A stretch of 64,000 nt of DNA from Macrostomum hystrix. Its lineage: Eukaryota > Platyhelminthes > Macrostomidae. Made by a program: the position numbers and the translations under genes. The notes below the pieces were generated by a model. The model made no database searches. It was not told where the DNA came from and saw only the letters and a program-made list of their open reading frames with translations. The DNA is taken from contig CATNEN010000029.1 of assembly GCA_950097015.1 (NCBI GenBank), forward strand, positions 62,001-126,000. Direction: 5' to 3'. Below, in pieces: positions 54,566 through 64,000 of this stretch (its first letter is position 1; each line of letters starts with the position of its first letter).

Positions 54566-55310
54566 CACTGCATAAAATGACACAGCAGAAATGTTAGCAG
54601 AAGTTTGTTTGTTTCGAAATTTCTCACTTGTCACCTCGTCACAGATCCAGTCAAACTGGAATATTCCCACCAGAAATAGCTAGAGAACATAAACTCACAC
54701 GCAATCACTGCTACCCAAAGTCTACTAGCGTTGATAAAGTCATTTTGTTTATGAATTCTCTCGTCTTAATTGTTGCTTCTTCTCCAATAAAGAAAAAGTA
54801 CTATTATATTATATATCTCATAAAGTGTTAGTTGATAAAAATATTAATATGGATTGTCTTAAACTTTAACGGCGCTTAAAGTACATAAAAAAGGCTGAAA
54901 GCCGCCAGTGAGAGAGTTCACTTCAGGACAGACAAACAATCAGATAAGGCCTGTTTTAGCGTCACTTGTGCGCCCATTGATAAACACTTTAAACAGAAAC
55001 TGTTCTGCCAAAAGGACATAAAAACTGTTTATCTAAAAGAAAAATATTCTAAAAGGCCTAGAACTAGAAGTTTCCTGATTAAGCCACTATTCAGGTTGAA
55101 GCACTAATTAGCTGAGTTAGCAAATTGGCAATAGAGCTAGCTCTACTGAATAAATTATAGAACACTCTATTTTTTTACAAAATAACGCTTCACAGTGCCT
55201 TAAGTACTGATGCATCATCTTAGCGAGAGAAGCTAGCCTACACACGGAAACTTGTACATTAGTTTAGACTTTCATCATTTTTTGCCGGGAGGCAGTGTAC
55301 AGTCTTGAAG

Positions 55311-55350
55311 CTATTTATAGAAGCTAGGAATCGCTTTCTATTTTTAGCTC
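55311..55350 (-). promoter_or_regulatory. Promoter-like module (TATA + CTAAAAATAG), no gene assigned
   Basis: On the minus strand, GAGCTAAAAATAG (55350-55338) is followed by CTATAAATAG (55320-55311). The 24 bp at 55327-55350 match 23/24 the element upstream of the peptide gene at 63193-63216. No convincing ORF follows in the next 300 bp. Confidence 0.35.
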
Positions 55351-55849
55351 TAGCCAACTTCAGCACAGAGCCGAATGCCTGGCGGGGTCAGGTCGAGAGC
55401 CTGAGAGATGACGCATCTTGTTGAAAATGCAGAATGCTGAAATTACAAAACACGGTTCTATACTACGAGCGTAGATTGTCTAAAGTGGATTGGAATGCAA
55501 GCAAACACTTTTTTGTTCTGCATTGAACAATAGAATATTCTGGAATGCGAACTGCTTCCACGTTAAAACAAATATTTTTTTCTCCATCTTCGTTTGTTTA
55601 TAAATGAAAATTGCATTTATTAGCGCAAGGCAACACCAATGTCCAGCAATTGTGTTTTTGTCTGCTAGTAGAAAGTAGCCATAGCTAATATAGTAAATGC
55701 ATAAAGCTAAAGCAATTATCAAACAAAGACTAGAAATGTGTTATTAAATACTAGTGATTATTAAACGGAGCTCGTAATTAATAGTCAAACAGAAGTTGTT
55801 AGTCAACTTCTTTAGAAATTTCTGTCATTGCTTGTAATTTTCAGTAAAA

Positions 55850-57532
55850 GCCAGTAAATGCCATTGAAACGTAATAATAGCCAGAAAAAGCTAGTAATTG
55901 CTAGTGAAACCTAGTAATCGCCAGTAAAAGCTAGTAATTGCCAGTGAAAGCTAGTAATCGCCAGTAAAAGCTAGTAATTGCCAGTGAAAGCTAGTAATCG
56001 CCAGTAAAAGCTAGTAATCGCCAGTAAAAGCTAGTAATTGCCAGTGAAAGCTAGTAATCGCCAGTAAAAGCTAGTAATTGCCAGTAAAAGCTAGTAATCG
56101 CCAGTAAAAGCTAGTAATCGCCAGTAAAAGCTAGTAATTGCCAGTAAAGCTAGTAATCGCCAGTAAAAGCTAGTAATTGCCAGTAAAAGCTAGTAATTGC
56201 CAGTAAAAGCTAGTAATTGCCAGTAAAAGCTAGTAATTGCCAGTAAAAGCTAGTAATTGCTAGTGAAACCTAGTAATCGCCAGTAAAAGCTAGTAATTGC
56301 CAGTAAAAGCTAGTAATCGCCAGTAAAAGCTAGTAATTGCCAGTAAAAGCTAGTAATTGCCAGTAAAAGCTAGTAATCGCCAGTAAAAGCTAGTAATTGC
56401 CAGTAAAAGCTAGTAATCGCCAGTAAAATATAGTAATTGCCAGTAAAAGCTAGTAATTGCTAGTGAAACCTAGTAATCGCCAGTAAAATATAGTAATTGC
56501 CAGTAAAAGCTAGTAATTGCCAGTAAAAGCTAGTAATTGCCAGTAAAAGCTAGTAATTGCCAGTAAAAGCTAGTAATTGCCAGTAAAAGCTAGTAATCGC
56601 CAGTAAAAGCTAGTAATTGCCAGTAAAAGCTAGTAATCGCCAGTAAAATATAGTAATTGCCAGTAAAAGCTAGTAATTGCCAGTAAAAGCTAGTAATCGC
56701 CAGTAAAATATAGTAATTGCCAGTAAAAGCTAGTAATTGCCAGTAAAAGCTAGTAATTGCTAGTGAAACCTAGTAATCGCCAGTAAAATATAGTAATTGC
56801 CAGTAAAAGCTAGTAATTGCTAGTGAAACCTAGTAATCGCCAGTAAAAGCTAGTAATTGCTAGTGAAACCTAGTAATCGCCAGTAAAAGCTAGTAATTGC
56901 CAGTGAAAGCTAGTAATTGCCAGTGAAAGCTAGTAATCGCCAGTAAAAGCTAGTAATTGCCAGTAAAAGCTAGTAATCGCCAGTAAAAGCTAGTAATTGC
57001 CAGTAAAAGCTAGTAATTGCCAGTAAAAGCTAGTAATTGCCAGTAAAAGCTAGTAATCGCCAGTAAAAGCTAGTAATTGCCAGTAAAAGCTAGTAATCGC
57101 CAGTAAAATATAGTAATTGCCAGTAAAAGCTAGTAATTGCTAGTGAAACCTAGTAATCGCCAGTAAAAGCTAGTAATCGCCAGTAAAAGCTAGTAATTGC
57201 CAGTAAAAGCTAGTAATTGCTAGTGAAACCTAGTAATCGCCAGTAAAATATAGTAATTGCCAGTAAAAGCTAGTAATTGCTAGTGAAACCTAGTAATTGC
57301 CAGTAAAAGCTAGTAATTGCTAGTGAAACCTAGTAATCGCCAGTAAAATATAGTAATTGCCAGTAAAAGCTAGTAATTGCCAGTAAAATATAGTAATTGC
57401 CAGTAAAAGCTAGTAATTGCTAGTGAAACCTAGTAATCGCCAGTAAAAGCTAGTAATTGCTAGTGAAACCTAGTAATCGCCAGTAAAAGCTAGTAATTGC
57501 CAGTAAAAGCTAGTAATTGCCAGTAAAAGCAA
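55850..57532. repeat. Minisatellite, 20-bp unit (about 84 copies)
   Basis: CAGTAAAAGCTAGTAATTGC with three recurrent variants: TAATCGC, CAGTAAAATATAG and TAGTGAAACCTAG. The variants occur in repeated successions, as in block duplication. Both ends are degenerate. Confidence 0.97.
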
Positions 57533-57789
57533 GTGAAAATTGAAATCCATGGTCTTAATGTTGATGTCCTTCTTCCAAGCCAACCCTTTGACTTGCGTGG
57601 GTGTCTGTAACACGTGGTGTCAGGTTTAGTCTAAGTTCAAATTTGCCTCGCATTACAACATACCCAGTCAAGAATAAATTTGAATTCGTTAAAGAACTAC
57701 GAGTACTTCCAGATCTATTTCCTTTTATTTTCCTGAAAAAAAACTGGTCATCAGTACCGAAATTTCTAGCTCCAAAGTCCTTTTTTAAG
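57533..57789. other. Short unique spacer
   Basis: Separates two arrays; no gene recognised. Confidence 0.3.
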
Positions 57790-58758
57790 TCCGAAAGTTC
57801 TTTAGTCTCAAAGTTCTTTAGTCCCAAAGTTCTTTAGTCCTGAAGTTCTTTAGTCCCAAAGTTCTTTAGTCCCAAAGTTCTTTAGTCCCAAAGTTCTTTA
57901 GTCCCAAAGTTCTTTAGTCCTGAAGTTCTTTAGTCCCAAAGTTCTTTAGTCCCAAAGTTCTTTAGTCCCAAAGTTCTTTAGTCCCAAAGTTCTTTAGTCC
58001 TGAAGTTCTTTAGTCCCAAAGTTATTTAGTCCCAAAGTTATTTAGTCCCAAAGTTATTTAGTCCCAAAGTTCTTTAGTCCCAAAGTTATTTAGTCCCAAA
58101 GTTATTTAGTCCCAAAGTTATTTTAGTCCCAAAGTTATTTAGTCCCAAAGTTATTTAGTCCCAAAGTTATTTAGTCCTGAAGTTCTTTAGTCCCAAAGTT
58201 CTTTAGTCCCAAAGTTCTTTAGTCCCAAAGTTCTTTAGTCCCAAAGTTCTTTAGTCCCAAAGTTCTTTAGTCCTGAAGTTCTTTAGTCCCAAAGTTATTT
58301 AGTCCCAAAGTTATTTAGTCCCAAAGTTATTTAGTCCCAAAGTTATTTAGTCCCAAAGTTCTTTAGTCCCAAAGTTATTTAGTCCCAAAGTTATTTAGTC
58401 CCAAAGTTATTTAGTCCCAAAGTTATTTAGTCCTGAAGTTCTTTAGTCCCAAAGTTCTTTTAGTCCCAAAGTTCTTTAGTCCCAAAGTTCTTTAGTCCCA
58501 AAGTTCTTTAGTCCCAAAGTTCTTTAGTCCCAAAGTTCTTTAGTCCCAAAGTTCTTTAGTCCCAAAGTTCTTTAGTTCCAAAATTCTTTAGTCCCAAAGT
58601 TCTTTAGTCCCAAAGTTCTTTAGTCCCAAAGTTCTTTAGTCTCAAAGTTCTTTAGTCCCAAAGTTCTTTAGTCCCAAAGTTCTTTAGTCTCAAAGTTCTT
58701 TAGTCCCGAATTTCTTTAGTCCCAAATTTCTTTAGTCCCAAAGTTCTTTAGTCCCGAA
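57790..58758. repeat. Minisatellite, 16-bp unit (about 60 copies)
   Basis: AGTTCTTTAGTCCCAA with TTATTTAG and CCTGAAG variants. Stretches of TTATTTAG units are flanked by CCTGAAG units at least twice, again block duplication. Confidence 0.97.
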
Positions 58759-59254
58759 GAAAAAAGCTGCGAATGATGAAACTAATGTCAGACCGAGTTT
58801 ATCCATTCGTGTTATCTCAAATGACGCAATTGCTCAGACAAATATCGCAGAAGGTTAAAACGGAGCTTTTAAAGTAGGAAGGATCTAGCTAGCTAGCTAG
58901 CCAAGTCATAGGTTGAGAGGTCAGAGTTCAAAGTCAATGCCTACAGCTGGCAGTGCAAGTTATAAAATTCTGACTCGACTGTGCCTCGGGTGTGACGGCC
59001 CTACAACACTTATTTGTTAATTTTCACCTCTCAAGACAAAAGTCTTGATCCCAATCAAGACTTATTGCTTTGATTTATTCACAGGAAAATTGCTTTTCCT
59101 GAAATTCTTATTAGAAATCCTACTTGAAGTATAAACATCATCACGCAGTGAAATCCCAATCCATATCTCAACATCTCTTCCCAGTAGAACCGCAGTCCCT
59201 ACTCAATGGAGTTTTAATGCATCCTTCATTATCGATGACATCTCAATTTAAATC
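58759..59254. other. Unique spacer
   Basis: No gene recognised. A weak tRNA-like patch (58905-58945, TAGCCAAGT... GAGTTCAAAGTC) is too short to be a tRNA. Confidence 0.3.
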
Positions 59255-59600
59255 CCAAATCGATCGAATCCTGATTCTAATCCCAAATCTATCAAATCCT
59301 GATTCTAATCCCAAATCTATCAAATCCTGATTCTAATCCCAAATCTATCAGATCCTGATTCTAATCCCAAATCTATCAGATCCTGATTCTAATCCCAAAT
59401 CGATCAAATCCTGATTCTAATCCCAAATCTATCAAATCCTGACTCTAATCCCAAATCGATCAAATCCTGATTAAAACTCCAAATCGATCAAATCCTGATT
59501 CTAATCCCAAATCTAGCAAATCCTGATTCTAATCCCAAATCTATCAAATCCTGATTCAAACTCCAAATCTACCAAATCCCAGTTCACATCCCCAATTCAT
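59255..59600. repeat. Minisatellite, 28-bp unit
   Basis: About 12 copies of ATCAAATCCTGATTCTAATC plus CCAAATCT, decaying into related single copies to about 59700. Confidence 0.93.
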
Positions 59601-60095
59601 AAATACCAACGCAAATCCCAAATCTGTAAAATCCCGATTTATACCTTAAGTCTTTAAAATCCCAGTTCATATCTGATATCTATACAATCCCAATATATAT
59701 CCCAACTCAAATAATCCTAATTTGTTTCGCCACAGAATCACAAATCTGAGTCTGTACTCAACTGACACTTCCTGAGGCATCAGCCTTCAAAAAAGGGTGC
59801 CTTTTCAAGCCATTTTTGTCAGCGATCTTTTTTAAATATGCAGCCTTGCCCCTAAATGGACTATTTAAGTGCTTTTTCGCTCGCTTTGACTGACAACTGC
59901 GGCTGCCGCGACTACCCATTGCCGGACATTCATCAGGCTTTCACTTTCAGCTGTCGCTGTCCTTTTTTAGGGAAATGAAAGTGCAGATGAGGCATTCAAA
60001 ATTGTCGCACCTAAGGTCCACGTTAAATTGGGAACCAATATATACCAGCTGTACCAAAATGTTTAAATTGGCGCTAAATGGAACTTCTATTCCTC
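59601..60095. other. Unique spacer
   Basis: Decayed repeat units followed by unique sequence; no gene recognised. Confidence 0.3.
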
Positions 60096-60900
60096 CACTA
60101 CAATCTCCTGAATCTTTGTCTCCTGAATCTCTCCCTCATGAATCTCTCTCCTGAATCTCGCTCTCCTGAATCTCTCTCTCCTGAAACTCTCTCCTGAATC
60201 TCTCTCTCCTGAATCTCTCTCCTTGTCCCTGTCCTGAATCTCTCTCTCCTGAATCTCTCCCTCCTGAATCTCTCTCCTTATCCCTGTCCTGAATCTCTCT
60301 CTCCTGAATCTCTCTCTCATGAATCTCTCTCCCCAGAAACTCTCTCCTGAATCTCTCTCTCCAGAACCTCTCTCATGCATCCCTGTCCTGAATCTCTCTC
60401 TCCTGAATCTCTCTCCTTATCCCTGTCCTGAATCTCTCTCTCCTGAATCTCTCTCTCCTGAATCTCTCTCCTGAATCCCTCTCCTGAATCTCTCTCCTGA
60501 ATCTCCTTCCTGAATCCGTGTCCTGAATTTCTCTCTCCTGAATCTCTGTCTCCTGAATATCGGTCTCCTGAATCTCTGTCTCCTGAATCTCTCTCTCCTG
60601 AATCTCTCTCTCCTGAATCTCTCTCCTGAATCTCTTTCCTGAATCCGTGTCCTGAATCTCTGTCTCCTGAATCTCTGTCTCCTGAATCACTGTCCAGAAA
60701 ATCTCTCTCCTGAATCTCTTTCCTGAATCCGTGTCCTGTATCTCTGTCTCCTGAATCATTGTCTCCTGAATCTCGGTCTCCTGAATTTCTCTCCCGAATC
60801 TCTGTCTCCTGAATCCCTCTCCTGAATCTCTCTCCTGAAAATCTCTCTCCTGAATCTCTTTCCTGAATCCGCGTCCTGAATCCATGTCTTGAATCTCTTT
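60096..60900. repeat. Irregular array of CTGAATCTCTCTCTC
   Basis: Units of 13-17 bp (CTGAATCTCTCTC, CTGAATCCGTGTC, CTGAATCTCTGTCTC). Open minus frames (REIQERE repeats) follow from composition. Confidence 0.93.
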
Positions 60901-60904
60901 CCTG

Positions 60905-61455
60905 AATCCCTAGAATCCCAATCCATTCCCATTAGAATCACAATATATTCCCATTAGAATCCCAATCCATTCCCATTAGAATCCCAATCCATTCGCATTA
61001 GAATCCCAATCCATTCCCATTAGAGTCCCAATCCATTCCCATTAGATTCCCAATCCATTCCCATTAGAGTCCCAATCCATTCCCATTAGAGTCCCAATCC
61101 ATTCCCATTAGAATCCCAATCCATTCCCATTAGAATCACAATATATTCCCATTAGAATCCCAATCCATTTCCATTAGAATCCCAATCCATTCCCATTAGA
61201 GTCCCAATCCATTCCCATTAGATTCCCAATCCATTCCCATTAGAGTCCCAATCCATTCCCATTAGAATCCCAATCCATTCCCATTAGAGTCCCAATCCAT
61301 TCCCATTAGAGTCCCAATCCGTTCCCATTAGAGTCCCAATCCATTCCCATTAGAATCGCAATCCATTCCCATTGGAATCCCAATCCATTCCCATTAGAGT
61401 CCCAATCCATTCCCATTAGAGTCCCAATCCATTCCCATTAGAGTCCCAATCCCCA
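60905..61455. repeat. Minisatellite, 22-bp unit
   Basis: About 25 copies of ATTAGAATCCCAATCCATTC plus CC, directly abutting the previous array; variants GAGTCCC and GAATCACAATATATT recur. Confidence 0.95.
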
Positions 61456-62737
61456 ATCGAAGTCCCCTCTGACTAGAGCCCTGGCATCAATCAAAGTTCA
61501 ATTCAAATTAACAGTATGTAATCTATAAGCCTCCAACCAACTGCGTAACAGACGCGCAGCAGGGAGTAAAAACTATTTAAGCGAGCACTCAATAATTCAA
61601 GCTGGGTGAAAAAGAAAATTCTAGAATTTCATTTCTGGCGCAATGCTAGCAGGTGACGTCACTCGCGGGTCCCCAGCCAGCATTCCAGGCGCTGATTTTG
61701 GGCTTCCGAGCTAAAAATAGCATCAGCTCAGTGGGCCGCACCCACCCCACCGCCGCAACCCGTGCGACCTCGCAGTTTTTTTCGCCTCTTGGGTGGATAT
61801 TGGGTGACATGAAACTGGCGTTGCCAACGACGCGGTAGCTAAGGGCAATAAAGAATGCCGAAGTAGATTGGAATGCGAATTAGTCTATCAATCCGCTAGT
61901 TGTGAAAATGACTCTAGACTAAAAATTGGAGTTAATGAAAGCCACACAAATTGCTCTCTGCCAGCGATTTGAAAGTAGTTAGCCCCTAGTGCTAAATGCT
62001 AATTATTAACTTGATTTCATTTACTCAAACTTCACCGAGGAAGCATTTGAGTACAGTGTGAGATTGAAATCAAACTGATAAGTCCGAGGGTTCATAGCAG
62101 TTGCACTGCATAGCAGCAAAAGACAGAAGACATTTTATTTGGCCGCATTAAAAACATTGCAGCTTAAAGAAAATGCTTTGTGTTTTCATATTCAGTAGTT
62201 TGAGGCAGAATGTTTTCGCATGCGTTACGTTAAAGTACAGCGTAGGTAACTGCTTCGGAATCGGCCTGAGGCTCAACTAGAAAGCAAGCAAAAATTAAAA
62301 CAAATCAACGATCATATAGTGCAAGAAGTAGTGCTCAAATTGGCGAGCATTAAAATCAGGCATAGACTAAAGTTAATCGACAGTAGAACTTCAAGGCAGC
62401 TGTGCAGAGAGCAAAAGTGCACAATTTTGAGGTCGGCAGGCAGTTTATGTAACGCGATTAATATGCATATGAGAAGGAAAAAACAATATGGAATTTGATT
62501 TAATGAAAACAAAAAATAACCAAGAATAAATCACATTTTTGCTGCGAGTTTTGCATATAGAGAGACTGCGCGACAACTGCGCCACGGAGGCTTCGTTGTA
62601 GTTTGGATTTTCAATTCTCGATCACACTGGCTTGATCAAATCGACTTTTATAGTGACACATCGTTAAAATTGTCCTTCGGTCATGTCTTTGAGCAGGTTG
62701 GCAACCAATCAATCATTGGGATCTGGGACTACTGGAA
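61456..62737. other. Spacer downstream of the peptide gene
   Basis: About 1.3 kb, no protein gene supported. Contains the CRE and CTAAAAATAG sites listed next. TTTAAT near 62500 gives ATTAAA on the minus strand, a possible poly(A) signal for the peptide gene. Confidence 0.4.
61654..61720 (+). promoter_or_regulatory. CRE (TGACGTCA) and MEF2-type site
   Basis: A perfect palindromic CRE, TGACGTCA, at 61654-61661 and GAGCTAAAAATAG at 61708-61720 lie in a GC-rich island of AT-rich spacer. The latter 13-mer is shared with the elements at 55.3 and 63.2 kb. A short open frame here (61653-61838) has no recognisable content. It could be an enhancer or the promoter of an unseen gene. Confidence 0.35.
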
Positions 62738-63040
62738 TCAGCACTTCAGCCAGGCTGGCGGAGTCTTGCCCTGCTTCCTATACCTGTTGCACTCGTACGC
62801 TCGCATGAGCACATTCTCAGGTCCGCGCCGCTTCCGGTTGAGCACGGCCTCGCCGACATCCGGGCGCTGCCTCATCAGGTAGATCAGCGATTGCGCAACA
62901 GCCAGACGATTGTCTTCAATCGGTTCGGCGTTCAAATCGAGTAGCAACGCTTTCGAAGGCGACAGGGCGACGGCGTCCAGGACTGGTAGGAGGACCATCG
63001 ATAGCGCCAGACAGAATTGAAGGCCTGTGTTGAGTAGCAT
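62738..63040 (-). CDS. Putative secreted peptide-hormone precursor
   Basis: Intronless 100-residue ORF with the architecture of a small prohormone, family not recognised. Residues 1-~25 form a signal peptide (MLLNTGLQFCLALSMVLLPV...). A spacer (~28-68) looks amphipathic (LAVAQSLIYLMRQR). KRR at 70-72 is a prohormone convertase site. The last 28 residues begin GPENVLMRAYEC and end PPAWLKC, with two cysteines (84, 100) that could form one disulfide ring. No C-terminal Gly for amidation. A TATA box at 63153-63146 is about 105 bp upstream of the ATG and a GAGCTAAAAATAG element lies ~50 bp further upstream, supporting a real gene. It might be a neuropeptide, a muscle-secreted factor, or a non-hormonal secreted protein. 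Confidence 0.6.
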   Translation of the reverse strand: MLLNTGLQFCLALSMVLLPVLDAVALSPSKALLLDLNAEPIEDNRLAVAQSLIYLMRQRPDVGEAVLNRKRRGPENVLMRAYECNRYRKQGKTPPAWLKC

Positions 63041-63087
63041 AGCTTCGTCAAATAGCTGTCAGTGTTCTCTTGGCTGTGTCTCTAATT

Positions 63088-63216
63088 GTCTCTCTCTCTC
63101 TCTCTCTCGGTCAAGTGAAGTGAACTGGGACTGCCGCCGCTGGCCTATTTATAACCGGCTCCGGGCGGCGGCTGGGGTGTCTGCGCCGGCTTGGAATCGC
63201 CTTCTATTTTTAGCTC
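63088..63216 (-). promoter_or_regulatory. Promoter of the peptide-precursor gene
   Basis: Reading the minus strand: GAGCTAAAAATAG (63216-63204, perfect MEF2-type YTAWWWWTAR), GGCGATTCC, a GC-rich stretch, TATAAATA (63153-63146), a likely start near 63120, then a (GA)n tract (63108-63091) in the 5' leader before the ATG at 63040. It is the clearest TATA promoter of the host genes in this window. Confidence 0.6.
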
Positions 63217-64000
63217 CTCCCCCGCCGCCGCCGCCGCCCCCAGTCCGGAGCAGCTGAGGGGCGTGGGAATAGAGCCTTCTAGTCTGACGCATTTCGCGGC
63301 CAATCGACCCGCTGCAGCGGCAGACTGGACAATCTGGCCCAAGTTTTCAAATGAATGAACCAATGACTCAGGCCCGAAAATGGACTTTGCCAATGCAGGC
63401 GTAGGGGAACCAATAGCGGATAAGTGTGTAGGCAGTCTGCTTTGAAGAAGAGGCTGTGCCTTGTTTACAAAATATAGCTTTCACAAATAAAAAAGCAGTG
63501 CATTCCAACCTAACAAACTGAAATAAAATACTATGGAGAATGCTAAGCGCGGCCACTGATGTCTGCCCCCCCCACTCCGCAACACAGACTTGCGAATTCC
63601 ACACGGCTTTACAATTTTACAATTTACAACCTAGACCAGCCTCGACTTTCTTAATAAGGGCCTTTTTACCCTCCGCTCAGACAGACAATGCTTTAATTAA
63701 TGCATCGAAACTCCCAAGTGAGGTTTTGGGTGAGTCAGGCTTGAGTCAGGCCTGACTCATGTCTCACTTCAGCTGCTCATAAGTGTCTAGGGAAGTGTCT
63801 AGTGTTTACATTTTTTTCAGGGAAAATTCAACGTTGTTAGAGAATCAGGCGGAGTGTTGGGAGAACGCCCACAACTTCCTTGGCTAACAGAAATGGGACA
63901 GGGCTCTACCAACAGGCCGCGCCGCCCACGCAGTCCTCCATTTGTCCGATAGCTCCTAGCTGTAGCTAATACCCAAGTTCCAGCGAGTATTAAGCAGCTT
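63217..64000. other. Right edge, no gene recognised
   Basis: Upstream region of the peptide gene, first ~80 bp GC-rich, then mixed. Open frames on both strands show no domain. A CAGGCTTGAGTCAGGCCTGA palindromic patch lies at ~63737. Confidence 0.35.

Larger units (their letters stand above)
53536..55849. other. AT-rich spacer with SINE
   Basis: About 2.3 kb without a convincing protein gene. Holds the SINE at 54386-54565 and the promoter-like module at 55311-55350. Minus frames at 53552-53794 and 55480-55722 have no supporting feature. Confidence 0.4.

Noticed and set aside
55480..55722. Minus-strand 80-codon ORF with a hydrophobic start
   Set aside because: AT-rich, no consistent signal peptide, no cysteine or cleavage pattern, unlike the GC-rich codon use of real genes here.

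Overview
The window is eukaryotic DNA from an animal. Split genes with consensus GT/AG introns encode metazoan proteins: a Notch ligand, KEAP1, SARAF, an ionotropic glutamate receptor C-terminus, eL32 and an eIF5A-like protein. Protein-coding exons are GC-rich and sit in AT-rich, extraordinarily minisatellite-rich surroundings. Several genes have an AG acceptor-like site 3-50 nt upstream of the ATG, which fits spliced-leader trans-splicing. These traits together suggest a free-living flatworm such as Macrostomum or another repeat-rich spiralian. The species call is inference; I cannot search a database.

Layout. 0-5 kb: last exon of an ionotropic glutamate receptor (+), a 16-bp minisatellite, then two near-identical intronless eL32 copies (-), the first frameshifted. 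5.58-10.09 kb: a complete, young Ty3/gypsy LTR retrotransposon with one intact Gag-Pol ORF. Its LTRs carry three perfect heat-shock-element arrays upstream of a TATA box. 10-13.2 kb: AT-rich spacer. 13.25-15.02 kb: SARAF, three exons (+). 15-18.6 kb: spacer with GTCACGTGAC boxes, two minisatellites and a SINE-like fragment. 18.64-22.28 kb: KEAP1, four exons (-), 612 aa, with the NRF2-binding residues conserved. 24.3-25.0 kb: eIF5A-like gene, two exons (-). 25.7-31 kb: large minisatellites, including a pair of related arrays in inverted orientation. 31.83-51.62 kb: a Delta-type Notch ligand, nine exons (+), 708 aa, whose introns are almost filled by unrelated minisatellites. 52-53.6 kb: a possible minus-strand exon and two minisatellites. 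53.6-62.7 kb: spacer with a tRNA-headed SINE and five more arrays. 62.74-63.04 kb: a secreted-peptide precursor (-) with a TATA promoter.

The genes do not form a pathway or operon. The most interesting signals are the heat-shock-type LTR promoter, the KEAP1 with a complete Kelch pocket but no C151 equivalent, the eL32 twins whose identity stops at the CDS edges, the unrecognised peptide precursor with a promoter module repeated at 55.3 kb, and more than two dozen distinct minisatellite families in 64 kb. Long ORFs inside the arrays are treated as by-products of repeat length. Splice sites were placed by eye from reading frame and consensus, without transcript data.
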